64,000 nt of DNA, from positions 398,820-462,819 of the forward strand of contig NZ_JAUFPL010000017.1 of NCBI RefSeq assembly GCF_030409215.1. The letters are read 5' to 3'. Positions 1 through 8,344 of the stretch are shown piece after piece. Every line of letters starts with the position of its first letter. Position 1 is the first letter of the stretch. Both the position numbers and the translations under genes were made by a program. The notes below the pieces were generated by a model that saw only the letters and a list, made by a program, of their open reading frames with translations, was not told the origin of the DNA and made no database searches. The DNA comes from Halomonas ramblicola. GTDB lineage: Bacteria > Pseudomonadota > Gammaproteobacteria > Pseudomonadales > Halomonadaceae.

Positions 1-194
1 AGCCGCGTACGCTGGACCGTGGCTGTCTCGCGCTGGTCTGCCTGATGGTCGCCCTCAACGGCGCCCTGGCGGCCATGGGCGAGCCGGTGATGCGCTATCT
101 TGAGCTGACCGCCGAGCAGTTGCTGACACCGCACGCCTATATCGCCGCCATGCTGCCGGAGGGCATCCACCTGGACAGGGAGGTAGCACCGTGA
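1..194 (+). CDS. mrpD: Na+/H+ antiporter subunit D (MrpD), C-terminal end
   Basis: Only the last 63 codons are in the window; the reading frame begins at base 3 and stops with TGA at 192-194. The visible part has one hydrophobic stretch (LALVCLMVALNGALAAM) followed by a polar tail. Identity rests mainly on position, because mrpE, mrpF and mrpG follow directly in the order of Mrp operons. MrpD is a large membrane subunit, homologous to respiratory complex I antiporter-like subunits, of the multi-protein Na+(K+)/H+ exchanger that supports pH and salt tolerance. Its stop overlaps the GTG start of the next gene by two bases, indicating translational coupling. Confidence 0.75.
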   Translation, partial: PRTLDRGCLALVCLMVALNGALAAMGEPVMRYLELTAEQLLTPHAYIAAMLPEGIHLDREVAP

Positions 195-697
195 GTCCTT
201 TGCTCCGCTCGCGTCAGTTCTGGTTGCCGCATCCACTCTTCTCGCTGTTCCTGGCGCTGCTGTGGCTGCTGATGGTCAACCGGTTCAACGTGTCGCATAT
301 CTTGCTGGGCCTGGCCCTGGGGGTGGCGATTCCCTTCGTTACCCACGACTTCTGGCCCGAGCGGGCGAAGGTCAAGCACCCCCTGCCCCTGCTGCGCTAT
401 GCCGGGGTACTGCTGGTGGACATCCTGCGCTCCAACCTGGTGGTGGCGCTGCGTATCCTGCGACCGGCGCGCCATCTGCAGCCGGGCTTCTTCGTCTACC
501 CCGTGGAGCTTGACGACGACTTCGCCATCACCATCCTGGCCAGCACGATATCGCTGACGCCGGGCACGGTATCGATCCACTACGATGCCAAGGCCAACAC
601 CCTGCTGGTCCACGCCCTGCACCTGGAAGACGAGGCCGACGCCATCGCCGGGATCAAGCAACGCTACGAACAGCCATTGAGGGAGATCTTCCGATGA
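191..697 (+). CDS. mrpE: Na+/H+ antiporter subunit E (MrpE)
   Basis: A 168-residue protein of the usual MrpE size. The N-terminus has two adjacent hydrophobic segments (about residues 11-55, including LFLALLWLLMVNRFNVSHIL), then a loop and a soluble C-terminal domain with the family pattern of a TPGTVSI-like motif near residue 120. MrpE is a small accessory subunit of the Mrp cation/proton antiporter. The GTG start at 191 is inside the mrpD stop region and gives the N-terminus expected of the family. The gene overlaps mrpF by four bases (ATGA), so the subunits are translationally coupled. Confidence 0.9.
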   Translation: MSPLLRSRQFWLPHPLFSLFLALLWLLMVNRFNVSHILLGLALGVAIPFVTHDFWPERAKVKHPLPLLRYAGVLLVDILRSNLVVALRILRPARHLQPGFFVYPVELDDDFAITILASTISLTPGTVSIHYDAKANTLLVHALHLEDEADAIAGIKQRYEQPLREIFR

Positions 698-963
698 TTG
701 CCGTCGTCATACCGATCGCCCTGACGCTCTTCGCCGCGGCCGCACTGCTCAACCTCTATCGCCTGGCCATCGGGCCGGATATCGTCGATCGGATCCTGGC
801 GCTGGACACCCTGATGATCAACGGCATCGCCCTGATCGTGCTGTCGGACATCTGGATGGGGCTGGGCGTGCTGTTCGAACTGGCCCTGCTCATCGCCCTG
901 ATGGGCTTCGTCGGCACCGTGGCCATGAGCAAGTACCTGCTGCGGGGGGACGTCATCGAATGA
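694..963 (+). CDS. mrpF: Na+/H+ antiporter subunit F (MrpF)
   Basis: An 89-residue protein with three predicted membrane helices (about 2-20, 33-53 and 58-78), matching the length and topology of MrpF. The conserved stretch GPDIVDRILALDTL between helices 1 and 2 is typical of the family. It is a membrane subunit of the hetero-oligomeric Mrp Na+/H+ antiporter. Both ends overlap neighbouring genes by four bases. Confidence 0.92.
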   Translation: MIAVVIPIALTLFAAAALLNLYRLAIGPDIVDRILALDTLMINGIALIVLSDIWMGLGVLFELALLIALMGFVGTVAMSKYLLRGDVIE

Positions 964-1304
964 CCAGCATCGACATGCCGTGGTTCATGCAGCTCGTGGT
1001 CGCCGGCTTCCTGCTGTTCGGGGCCATCGTGGCGCTGATCGGTTCCTGGGGCCTGGCCAAGCTGCCCGACTTCTACATGCGCCTGCACGGGCCGACCAAG
1101 GCCAGCACGCTGGGCGTCGGCTGCACGCTGATCGGCTCGCTGCTGTTCTTCAGCCACCAGCAGGAGGGCGTCTCCGTCCAGGAGGCCCTGGTGACGATCT
1201 TCCTGTTCGCCACCGCCCCGGTCAGCGCCCATATGATGGCCAAGGCGGCCCTGCGCCGACGCCTCAAGGGCGTGCCACGAACGCGCAACATGCCCGAACG
1301 GTAG
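960..1304 (+). CDS. mrpG: Na+/H+ antiporter subunit G (MrpG)
   Basis: A 114-residue protein with three hydrophobic segments. It carries the MrpG signature LPDFYMRLHGPTKASTLG after the first helix, as in MnhG/MrpG/PhaG proteins. It completes the antiporter complex and is the last gene of the operon; a hairpin follows about 75 bp downstream. The start overlaps the mrpF stop (ATGA). Confidence 0.92.
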   Translation: MTSIDMPWFMQLVVAGFLLFGAIVALIGSWGLAKLPDFYMRLHGPTKASTLGVGCTLIGSLLFFSHQQEGVSVQEALVTIFLFATAPVSAHMMAKAALRRRLKGVPRTRNMPER

Positions 1305-1377
1305 GGGACGAACGCCGTGACTCGAAGCGAGCGGCACCGGGGACAGCCCCTGGCGAGGCGCCTGTCCGCGATCGCCC

Positions 1378-1401
1378 TGGACCCGCGCCCGCGCGGGTCC
1401 A
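1378..1401. terminator. hairpin after the mrp operon
   Basis: A perfect inverted repeat (arms TGGACCCGCG and CGCGGGTCCA, 4-base loop) lies between mrpG and the next gene. It has no T-run, so it is a candidate terminator or mRNA-stabilising hairpin rather than a certain intrinsic terminator. Confidence 0.45.
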
Positions 1402-1465
1402 TCCACGGCACAAAGCCTGCTAGGGTAAGCGGTGGCTTCATGGTTCACATCGACTGGAGAACAGG

Positions 1466-2572
1466 ATGCCCCGCTTCCCCGACTACCTGACCGGCGACGG
1501 TCCCACCAACCCCTTCCCCGGCGTGCGCGTGCTGGAGCGCCGGCTGGGCCGCGAGATCCCCCATCAGCTGGGCTCCAACGAGGGGCTGGACATGCCCCAT
1601 CGCGCCCTGCGCGACCACTTCGGCGATGCCATGGCCGCCCATGTCTACAGCTACGGGGACGCCGAGGCGCTGGGCATCCGCCGGCGTATCGCCGAGCAGC
1701 AGGGCATCCCCATCGAGGCCATGCTGGTGGACGCCGGCGCCGACAGCCTGATCGCCCTGGCGCTGCGTGCCCTGGTCGAGCCGGGCGACACCCTGGTCGG
1801 CACCGCCGGCACCTACCCCACCTTCGGCTACTTCGCCCGCGGCCAGGGGTGCCGGCTGCTGGAGGTTCCCTACGACGAGGGGCCGAGCCGCCTGGCTCCC
1901 GACCTGGAGGCGCTGGCCGCCACCGCCCGGGACGAAGGCGCGCGGCTGGTCTATCTGGCCAACCCCGATAACCCCGGTGGCCACCTGCACACCGACGCGG
2001 ACGTGCAGGCCCTGCGCCGGGAGCTACCGGACGACTGCTGGCTGCTGCTCGACGAGGCCTATCACGACTTCCGCGACGATGCCGATGGCGAGTTCGGGCG
2101 GCGGATACTGCCCGGGGTGGTACGCCTGCGCACCCTCTCCAAGGCCCATGGCCTGGCGGGGCTCAGGGTCGGCTACGCGATCGCCGAGCCGGAAACGCTG
2201 GCGGTGATGATGAAGGTGCGGATCCACTACGCGGTCTCGACCTTGACCCAGGCCGCCGCCGAGGTGGTGCTGGACCACCCCGACGAGGTCCGCGCCCACG
2301 TGGCGGCGGTGCGCGAGCGCCGCGAACGCCTGGCTGCCCATCTGCGCGAGCTGGGCGCCGACGTGCTGCCCAGCGCCACCAACTTCGTCGGCCTGCGCCT
2401 GCCCGGCGCCGAGCTGGCCGGCCGGGTGCACCAGGCCCTGCTCGACGACGGCAAGCTGATCGCGCGGCCCGCCGACCCGGCGCTGGGTCACGTGCTGCGC
2501 ATCACCGCCGTGGAGGATGCCCTGGTGCCGGGCCGGCTGGCGATCCTGGAGCGGGCCCTGAAGGAGGGGTGA
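1466..2572 (+). CDS. PLP-dependent aminotransferase, histidinol-phosphate aminotransferase (HisC)-like
   Basis: A 368-residue fold-type I aminotransferase. Visible family features are the ANPDNPGG motif (166-173), the pyridoxal-ring aspartate in LLLDEAY (D196) and the Schiff-base lysine in TLSKAHGLAGLRVGYA (K226). The SKA.GLAGLRxGY pattern is the HisC/class-II signature. No his genes are nearby, so the true substrate could be another amino acid or phosphonate intermediate. It stands alone after the mrp operon, with a weak GGAG-type site about 11 bases upstream of ATG. Confidence 0.85.
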   Translation: MPRFPDYLTGDGPTNPFPGVRVLERRLGREIPHQLGSNEGLDMPHRALRDHFGDAMAAHVYSYGDAEALGIRRRIAEQQGIPIEAMLVDAGADSLIALALRALVEPGDTLVGTAGTYPTFGYFARGQGCRLLEVPYDEGPSRLAPDLEALAATARDEGARLVYLANPDNPGGHLHTDADVQALRRELPDDCWLLLDEAYHDFRDDADGEFGRRILPGVVRLRTLSKAHGLAGLRVGYAIAEPETLAVMMKVRIHYAVSTLTQAAAEVVLDHPDEVRAHVAAVRERRERLAAHLRELGADVLPSATNFVGLRLPGAELAGRVHQALLDDGKLIARPADPALGHVLRITAVEDALVPGRLAILERALKEG

Positions 2573-2575
2573 GGC

Positions 2576-2836
2576 TCAGCAGCGGCCCTGCATCCGCAGC
2601 CCAGGCGGGCAGAACCCGCCGCGGCGATGATCGCGACGATCATGATAGTGCCGCCGCTCGTGGCGGTGGCGATGACGGTAGTGGCGATCGTCGCCGCGAT
2701 AGTGGCGATGCCGGTCGTAACCATCGACCTCCAGCAACGGACGGGTCTCCAGTCGCGCCGGAGTATAGCTGCAGCCGGCCAGGGTCAAGGTCGTGGCCAC
2801 CAGGACCATCATCAGCAGTCGCACGGGAGTCCTCAT
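2576..2836 (-). CDS. small histidine/arginine-rich lipoprotein with C-terminal CPPG motif
   Basis: An 86-residue protein starting MRTPVRLL, chosen because GAGGAC lies 8 bases upstream; a longer in-frame ATG at 2857 has no such site. A lipoprotein signal ends in the lipobox LAGC (about residues 18-21), followed by the CSYTPAR motif. The mature part is dense in His, Arg, Tyr and Asp (HRHYRGDDRHYRHRH), suggesting metal or polyanion binding, and ends in RRGGFCPPGLRMQGRC. The same start and end motifs occur in the next gene on this strand, so the two are paralogues. Function is unknown. Confidence 0.75.
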   Translation of the reverse strand: MRTPVRLLMMVLVATTLTLAGCSYTPARLETRPLLEVDGYDRHRHYRGDDRHYRHRHRHERRHYHDRRDHRRGGFCPPGLRMQGRC

Positions 2837-3019
2837 GGAGATGTCCTCGCAAGGCATTCGGTGTATGAGCCCCCTTCGTCCCCGGTTCGTCTCGCCTCCT
2901 GAAGGCCTCTGCGGGCGGGCGGATCGAACAGCGTTCTATAAGTAAATCACCCGCCCCGCTCGCCGGCCAGTTACCAGCAAGGAAAGACGGTGCAATCTCG
3001 CGACGCACAGCGTCGTGTC

Positions 3020-3205
3020 TCAGCAACGTCCCTTCTTGGCTTGCCCGGGGGGACAGAAACCGCCACGGCGCGCCGGCGGGCCACCGCGGTCGTCGTCGAT
3101 GACGATCAGCGGCTCGGAACTGATACGCGCGGGGGTATAGCTGCAGCCGGCCATGACCAGGGTGGCCGCGACCAGGGCGATGGGAAACAGCAGGCGTCGA
3201 TTCAT
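3020..3205 (-). CDS. very small lipoprotein with C-terminal CPPG motif (paralogue of the preceding gene)
   Basis: A 61-residue protein starting MNRRLLFP, with GGAGG 5 bases before the ATG. It has a lipoprotein signal with lipobox MAGC (C21), then CSYTPAR, a short spacer and the terminus RRGGFCPPGQAKKGRC. It matches the preceding 86-residue protein at both ends but lacks the His/Arg-rich middle. A longer open frame reading through it upstream is an artefact of high G+C. The role is unknown; an envelope location is likely. Confidence 0.7.
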   Translation of the reverse strand: MNRRLLFPIALVAATLVMAGCSYTPARISSEPLIVIDDDRGGPPARRGGFCPPGQAKKGRC

Positions 3206-3383
3206 GGGATCCTCCGGGGGCACTCGGGTTTCAGAACACTGTGCGCATTCTAGCGAACTGGCCGGGCGCCACCCATGTGGCAGGTCGACGACACCGGCGT
3301 ATCCATGTTGCGACAGTAGCCAGGCTCGGGCATGTCGCACCACCGTCGACTGCCGATCCTCTCCGCCGCGCTGAAGCCGCTCC

Positions 3384-4331
3384 TCACGCCCCCGTTTCCT
3401 GACCGTCCGCGTCCGGCCCCGTCGGGGTGGTGAAATCGACCTCGTTGATGTTCTCCCCCAGGAAGTCCAGCAGTGCCCGGACCGCCGGCAACACGCCGCG
3501 CCGCGAGGGGAAGACGGCATGCAGGATGCCGCCCCGCGGTTCCCAGCCGGGCAGCACGTCGACGAGGCGCCCCGCCTGCAGGTCCTGGCCCGCCACCAGC
3601 AGCGCCAGCTTGACCACACCGAGGCCCGCCAGGGCGGCCTGGTGCAGGGTTTCGGCATTGTCGGTGACCAACCGCGGGCGATGGCGGAGCTGGGCGGTCG
3701 CGCCATCCGGCCCGTCCAGCGCCCAGAGGTGCTGCCGGTCGACCTGCTCGAAGTCCAGGCTCGGTAGCCCCGCCAGTTCCCCGGGCACGCTCGGCCGCAT
3801 TCGCTCCTCGAACAGCCCGGGCGATGCCATCAGCCGCTGGGGGCTCCTCGACAGCACCTTCATGGCCAGGTCGCTGTCCTCCAGCGGCGGGAAGCGTACC
3901 CGGATGGCCATGTCGAAGCCCTCCCGCACCACGTCCACCCGGCGACTGGTCGCCTCCACCTGGACCTCCACATCGGGGCACTGCGCCATGAACCGCACCA
4001 GCAGCGGCGTGATCAGGTAGTGCAGCAGGCTGGGCGGGCAGCTCAGCCGCACCGTGCCTCGCGGCTTGGCCAGGTTGCGCTCGATCAGTTCATCGGCCGC
4101 CTCCGCCTCCACCAGCATGGCCACGCAGTGGCGATGATAGGCCCGGCCCAGTTCGGTGACCGAGAGGTGGCGCGTCGAGCGGTTGAGCAATCGTACCCCC
4201 AGGCGCGCCTCCAGTTGGGCGATACGCCGACTCAGCTTCGACTTGGGCAGGCCCAGGGCCCGGCCGGCCGGGGCGAAGCCACCGTGTTCCACCACCTGGG
4301 CGAAGTAGTAGAGGTCGTTGAGATCCTGCAT
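3384..4331 (-). CDS. LysR-family transcriptional regulator
   Basis: A 315-residue LysR-type regulator. The N-terminal winged helix (residues 1-60) contains LPKSKLSRRIAQLEARLGVRLLNRSTR, here given only in pieces as the LysR HTH pattern, followed by the effector-binding domain. The start MQDLNDLYYF was preferred over an ATG five codons upstream because it aligns with the usual LysR N-terminus. It is divergent from the pirin and YcaC-type genes, which are its likely targets. The 270-bp gap between them contains a long palindromic repeat. Confidence 0.88.
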   Translation of the reverse strand: MQDLNDLYYFAQVVEHGGFAPAGRALGLPKSKLSRRIAQLEARLGVRLLNRSTRHLSVTELGRAYHRHCVAMLVEAEAADELIERNLAKPRGTVRLSCPPSLLHYLITPLLVRFMAQCPDVEVQVEATSRRVDVVREGFDMAIRVRFPPLEDSDLAMKVLSRSPQRLMASPGLFEERMRPSVPGELAGLPSLDFEQVDRQHLWALDGPDGATAQLRHRPRLVTDNAETLHQAALAGLGVVKLALLVAGQDLQAGRLVDVLPGWEPRGGILHAVFPSRRGVLPAVRALLDFLGENINEVDFTTPTGPDADGQETGA

Positions 4332-4410
4332 GGACTGCCCACCCAATCGTCCTGAAAATGGAACGATGAGTGTGAATCATAGCCTCTACCGCTGCCAACG
4401 TTCCCAATTT

Positions 4411-4553
4411 AAGCTTCGTCTGAAAAGTCGGCGAGCGATGGCCAGACAAGGCAAAAATTGGCGAAAAGACGGAGTTTACGAGCTGTAAATGAGTACTTTG
4501 AGCCGATTTTTAACGTCGTATGGACGAGCGCAGGCAGTTTTCAGACAAAGCGT
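4411..4553. repeat. 143-bp near-symmetric palindromic repeat element
   Basis: The ends form an imperfect inverted repeat: 9 bp perfect, GTCTGAAAA at 4418-4426 against TTTTCAGAC at 4538-4546, extendable to 16 bp with 2 mismatches. Two further arm pairs share exactly the same centre (base 4482): AAAAATTGGC (4453-4462) with GCCGATTTTT (4502-4511), and TTTAC with GTAAA (4475-4489). The element is A+T-rich compared with its surroundings. I have an impression of similar repeats between genes in Halomonas genomes, but this is not verified here. Confidence 0.7.
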
Positions 4554-4601
4554 AGGCTTTCCGCATCGGGCCAACACCCCCACTCGAACAGGAGCCACAC
4601 C

Positions 4602-5471
4602 ATGAAGAAGATTCTCGGCATCTACGGTGCCCCCCGCGGCCACTGGGTCGGCGACGGCTTCCCCGTCCGCTCGCTGTTCTCCTATGACCGCCTGGGCGCC
4701 GACCACCTGAGCCCCTTCCTGCTGCTCGACCATGCCGGCCCCCAGGACTTCACGCCGGCGAGCCGGCCCCGCGGCGTGGGGGCGCACCCCCATCGCGGCT
4801 TCGAGACCGTGACCCTGGTCTACCGCGGCGAGCTCGAGCATCGCGACTCCAGCGGCGGCGGCGGGCGCATCGGCGAGGGCGACGTCCAGTGGATGACCGC
4901 TGGGGCGGGCATCGTCCACGAGGAGTTTCACTCCCCGGCCTTCACCGAGCGAGGCGGCTCCCTGGAGATGGTGCAGCTATGGGTCAACCTGCCGGCCGAA
5001 CACAAGTCGGCGCCCGCGGCCTACCAGACCCTGCTCGACGCCGAGATCCCACGAGTCTCGCTGCCGGGACGGGCCGGCGAGCTGCGCGTGATCGCCGGCG
5101 AGTATCGGGGCCATCGAGGGCCAGCCCATACCTTCACGCCGATCGACGTCTGGGACCTGCGCCTGCAGGCAGGCGGCGAGGTCTCGCTGGCGGTGCCCGA
5201 GGGGCATACCAGCCTGCTGGTGGTACTCGAGGGCACCGTGCAGGTCAACGGCGACGCCGTGGTACGGGACGAGGCGGTGGTGGCCTTCGAGCGTCGGGGC
5301 GATGCGCTGCGCCTGGAGGCCAACAACGACGCCAGGCTGCTGCTGCTCGGCGGCGAGCCCCTCGACGAGCCGGTGGTGGGCCATGGCCCCTTCGTCATGA
5401 ACAGCGAGGAGGAGATCCACCAGGCCTTCGCCGACTTCCAGCAAGGCAAGTTCGGCACCCTGCATGGCTAG
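4602..5471 (+). CDS. pirin family protein
   Basis: A 289-residue double-cupin pirin. The metal ligands of pirins are present: H62 and H64 (HPHRGFET), H106 and E108 (GIVHEE). ATG 4602 is preceded by AGGAG with a 7-base spacer and gives the usual pirin N-terminus. A longer open frame starting at 4458 runs through the palindromic repeat and is rejected. Bacterial pirins can have quercetinase activity or act in redox and stress responses. The gene probably forms a unit with the YcaC-type hydrolase 73 bp downstream. Confidence 0.92.
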   Translation: MKKILGIYGAPRGHWVGDGFPVRSLFSYDRLGADHLSPFLLLDHAGPQDFTPASRPRGVGAHPHRGFETVTLVYRGELEHRDSSGGGGRIGEGDVQWMTAGAGIVHEEFHSPAFTERGGSLEMVQLWVNLPAEHKSAPAAYQTLLDAEIPRVSLPGRAGELRVIAGEYRGHRGPAHTFTPIDVWDLRLQAGGEVSLAVPEGHTSLLVVLEGTVQVNGDAVVRDEAVVAFERRGDALRLEANNDARLLLLGGEPLDEPVVGHGPFVMNSEEEIHQAFADFQQGKFGTLHG

Positions 5472-5544
5472 CGGCATGGCCGCGGCCACCCGCGCCCGGC
5501 AACCGCGCCGGGCGCTTCATCCGAGAAAGCGAAGGAGAGACGAG

Positions 5545-6177
5545 ATGTCCTACACCTACCACCGCCTGAACAAGGACGATGTCGCCCTGCTGATGGTCGA
5601 CCACCAGGCCGGGCTGCTCTCGCTGGTGCGCGACTTCAGCCCGGACGACTTCAAGAACAACGTCCTGGCCCTGGCCGACATCGCCAGGTTCTTCGAGATC
5701 CCGACCATCCTCACCACCAGCTTCGAGGATGGCCCCAACGGGCCCATGGTGCCGGAACTCAAGGCGACCTTCCCCGACGCCCCCTACTTCGCCCGCCCCG
5801 GTCAGATCAACGCCTGGGACAACGAGGAGTTCGTGGCGGCGGTCAAGGCCACCGGCAAGAAGCAGCTGCTGATCGCCGGCGTGGTCACCGAGGTGTGCGT
5901 GGCCTTCCCCACCCTCTCGGCCCTGGAGGAGGGCTTCGAGGTGTTCGTGGTCACCGACGCCTCCGGCACCTTCAATCCGACCACCCGCGACGCCGCCTGG
6001 GACCGCATGTCCCAGGCCGGGGCCCAGCTGATGACCTGGTTTGGGGTCGGTTGCGAGCTGCACCGCGACTGGCGCAACGACATCGAGGGCTTCGGCGGCC
6101 TGCTGGCCGGTCATCTGCCGGCCTATGCCAACCTGATGCAGAGCTACGAGCAGCAGAGCCTGGCGCACCAGCGCTGA
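5545..6177 (+). CDS. ycaC: isochorismatase-family cysteine hydrolase (YcaC-type)
   Basis: A 210-residue protein that follows, from memory, E. coli YcaC almost throughout. Catalytic residues sit where expected: D19 (LMVDHQAGLL), R84 in the basic position (ARPGQINAWDNEEF) and nucleophile C118 (GVVTEVCVAF). Family members hydrolyse amides or related C-N bonds through a cysteine; the YcaC substrate is not known. ATG 5545 has AAGGAGA upstream. A pirin plus YcaC pair is a recurrent bacterial arrangement. Confidence 0.9.
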   Translation: MSYTYHRLNKDDVALLMVDHQAGLLSLVRDFSPDDFKNNVLALADIARFFEIPTILTTSFEDGPNGPMVPELKATFPDAPYFARPGQINAWDNEEFVAAVKATGKKQLLIAGVVTEVCVAFPTLSALEEGFEVFVVTDASGTFNPTTRDAAWDRMSQAGAQLMTWFGVGCELHRDWRNDIEGFGGLLAGHLPAYANLMQSYEQQSLAHQR

Positions 6178-6184
6178 GGTCCGG

Positions 6185-6775
6185 TCAGACACTGTCCATC
6201 GCAATGGGCCGCCCCACGGTGAGCGGCCCGGTCAGTGCATCCGGCAGCTCGCGGAAGGCGGCATCCGCCTCGACTCCCAGGCCGTCGAGGAGGCGGGTGA
6301 AGAAGGCCCGCGCCGCCACCACGGCGACGATATCGAAGATCTCGTCATCGCCGAGGCCGTGACCCCGAAGGGTAGCGATATCCTCGGCGCCGACCTCCGG
6401 CGCCCTCCGGGCCACCTTGGCGGCGAAGGCCATGATCGCCCGCTCCGCCTCGCTTAGGACACCCTCCTCGTCCGCCACCACCGCCAGGGTCGCGTCCATG
6501 CCCAGCAGCTGCGCCAGCGCCCGGGCATGGGCCAGCGCACAGTAGGTGTTGCCCAGGGCGCGGGCGGCGGCCAGGGTCACCAGCTCGAAGCGCCGCGGCG
6601 AGACATGCCGGCGGATGGTCGCCTGCAGGGCCGCCCAGCGCGACATCACCTCCGGGCGGTGACCGAACGCCCGGGCGTAGTTGGGCAGATAGCCGAAATG
6701 GGCCTCCTGGCGCCGGTACATCGCCGCGACGTCTCCCTCGGCGCGCTCGGGGGCGAGGGTCTCGAGATAACTCAT
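6185..6775 (-). CDS. carboxymuconolactone decarboxylase/AhpD-like peroxidase-related protein
   Basis: A 196-residue all-helical AhpD-like protein. The redox motif is C79xxxH83 in NTYCALAHARAL, the variant seen in the 'peroxidase-related enzyme' branch of the family; classical AhpD has CxxC. The function is probably thiol-dependent peroxide reduction, but the partner is unknown. The stop is 7 bp from the convergent YcaC-type gene. It lies 32 bp downstream of the cysteine synthase-glutaredoxin gene on the same strand, so the two may be co-transcribed as a thiol-redox unit. Confidence 0.82.
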   Translation of the reverse strand: MSYLETLAPERAEGDVAAMYRRQEAHFGYLPNYARAFGHRPEVMSRWAALQATIRRHVSPRRFELVTLAAARALGNTYCALAHARALAQLLGMDATLAVVADEEGVLSEAERAIMAFAAKVARRAPEVGAEDIATLRGHGLGDDEIFDIVAVVAARAFFTRLLDGLGVEADAAFRELPDALTGPLTVGRPIAMDSV

Positions 6776-6807
6776 GGTCGATACTCCTGATGGTGAAGGG
6801 CCGCCGC

Positions 6808-8286
6808 TCAGGCGGTGGCGGGACGGGGATGCAGCCAGGCCGGCAACAGGCGTTCCGGTTCCACCTCGGCCTCGGCGTCGTAGGCGACACCGCAGGCGGT
6901 GAGCCGCTCGCCCAGGCTGCCGTCCCGCCAGGCCGCGAACAGCTCACCGCAGCCGCCCAGCGGCTCGCCGCCGATGAAGACCTGCGGGATGGTCACCGAT
7001 CCGGTTCGCCGGGCCAGCACCGGGCGCAACCGCCCCCCCAAGTCGTCATGCTGGCAGGCCGGCCCATCGAGTTCGACGCTCAGGTAGGGGATGCCGAGCC
7101 GGTCGAAGAGCTTACGTGCCGCCCAGCAGAACTCGCACCAGGCCAGGGCAAACATCACTACCCGTGCCCGAGCCAGGGCGTCGCCGACGAAGCGTTCGGC
7201 CTCGGCATCCAGGGTCGCCACTGGCTCGGCCACCGGCGCCGGTACCGGCACGGCCGCGGGGCGATCGAAGCGATAGCCCGGCGTGGAGCGCGACAGGGCC
7301 AGCTCCTCCGCGTTCATCTCGTCGTCGATGCCCGCGAACAGCGGCGTGGTCTGGTAGCGTTCGCCGGTGTCGGGCAGCATGCAGACGATATGGCTGCCGG
7401 GAGGCGCGCGACGCGCCACCGCCAGGGCCGCGGCCAGGGTGGCACCGCCGGAGATGCCGGCGAAGATGCCCTCCCGGCGCGCCAGAGCGCGGGTCAGACG
7501 CAGCGCCTGCTCGCCGGCCACCGGCACCACCTCATCCACCAGGCCGTCGGCCACCGCCTGCTGGGTGAGCGGGGAGATGAAATCGGGACTCCAGCCCTGC
7601 ATCAGGTGAGGACGGAAGCGCGGATGGCTCGCCCCCGGCGGCTGGGCCTCGCCGCTGCCCAGCAAGGGGGCATTGTCCGGCTCGGCGACCACCACCCGGG
7701 TGTGCGAATCGGCCGCCTTCAGCACCCGGGCCACGCCCTTGAGGGTCCCGCCGGTGCCGAAGCCGGTCACCCAGGCGTAAATCGGCACGCCGCAGAAGTC
7801 GTCGAGGATCTCCCGGGCCGTGGTGCGGCTGTGCACCTCGGCATTGGCCTCGTTCTCGAACTGGCGACACAGGAAGTAGCCATGGGCGTGAGCCAGCTCG
7901 ATCGCCTTGGCCAGCATGCCGCTGCCCTTCTCGGACGCCGGGGTCAGCACCACCCGCGCGCCCAGGAAGCGCAGCAGCCGGCGCCGCTCCAGGCTGAAGC
8001 TCTCGGCCATGGTCACCACCAGCGGATAGCCCTTGCGGGCGCACACCATGGCCAGGCCGATGCCGGTATTGCCGCTGGTGGCCTCGATCACCGTCTGGCC
8101 GGGGCGCAGCGCCCCGCTGCGCTCGGCGGCCTCGATCACCGCCAGCGCCATGCGGTCCTTCACCGAGCCCATGGGGTTGAAGGCCTCCACCTTCACGTGC
8201 AGGTTGACGTCCGGCGGCGCGAGCCGGGCGAGGCGCACCAGCGGGGTGCGGCCGATGGTCTCCAGGATGCTGGCATAACGGGTCAT
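6808..8286 (-). CDS. cysteine synthase (O-acetylserine sulfhydrylase type) fused to a C-terminal glutaredoxin-like domain
   Basis: A 492-residue fusion. Residues 1-320 are a PLP-dependent beta-family enzyme: IGRTPLVRL at the N-terminus, the Schiff-base lysine K43 in NPMGSVKDRMA, and the phosphate-binding region around EATSGNTGIGLAMVCA. Residues 375-475 form a thioredoxin fold with redox pair C384-E-F-C387 (ALAWCEFCWAARKLF) and the cis-proline element TIPQVFIGG, as in glutaredoxins. The start ATG 8286 has GAGGAG about 8 bases upstream. It likely makes cysteine or a related thiol and uses the redox domain locally. The promoter region contains repeats resembling those before the OsmC gene at 11336. 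Confidence 0.88.
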   Translation of the reverse strand: MTRYASILETIGRTPLVRLARLAPPDVNLHVKVEAFNPMGSVKDRMALAVIEAAERSGALRPGQTVIEATSGNTGIGLAMVCARKGYPLVVTMAESFSLERRRLLRFLGARVVLTPASEKGSGMLAKAIELAHAHGYFLCRQFENEANAEVHSRTTAREILDDFCGVPIYAWVTGFGTGGTLKGVARVLKAADSHTRVVVAEPDNAPLLGSGEAQPPGASHPRFRPHLMQGWSPDFISPLTQQAVADGLVDEVVPVAGEQALRLTRALARREGIFAGISGGATLAAALAVARRAPPGSHIVCMLPDTGERYQTTPLFAGIDDEMNAEELALSRSTPGYRFDRPAAVPVPAPVAEPVATLDAEAERFVGDALARARVVMFALAWCEFCWAARKLFDRLGIPYLSVELDGPACQHDDLGGRLRPVLARRTGSVTIPQVFIGGEPLGGCGELFAAWRDGSLGERLTACGVAYDAEAEVEPERLLPAWLHPRPATA

Positions 8287-8344
8287 GAGGTGTCTCCTCG
8301 GTTCGGGGCCTGTTCGCAGCGTGGCGCCACGTCGAGGAAGCGGG

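Noticed and set aside
4458..4601. Upstream extension of the pirin frame
   Set aside because: It runs through the palindromic repeat, and a proper AGGAG-ATG start exists at 4602.
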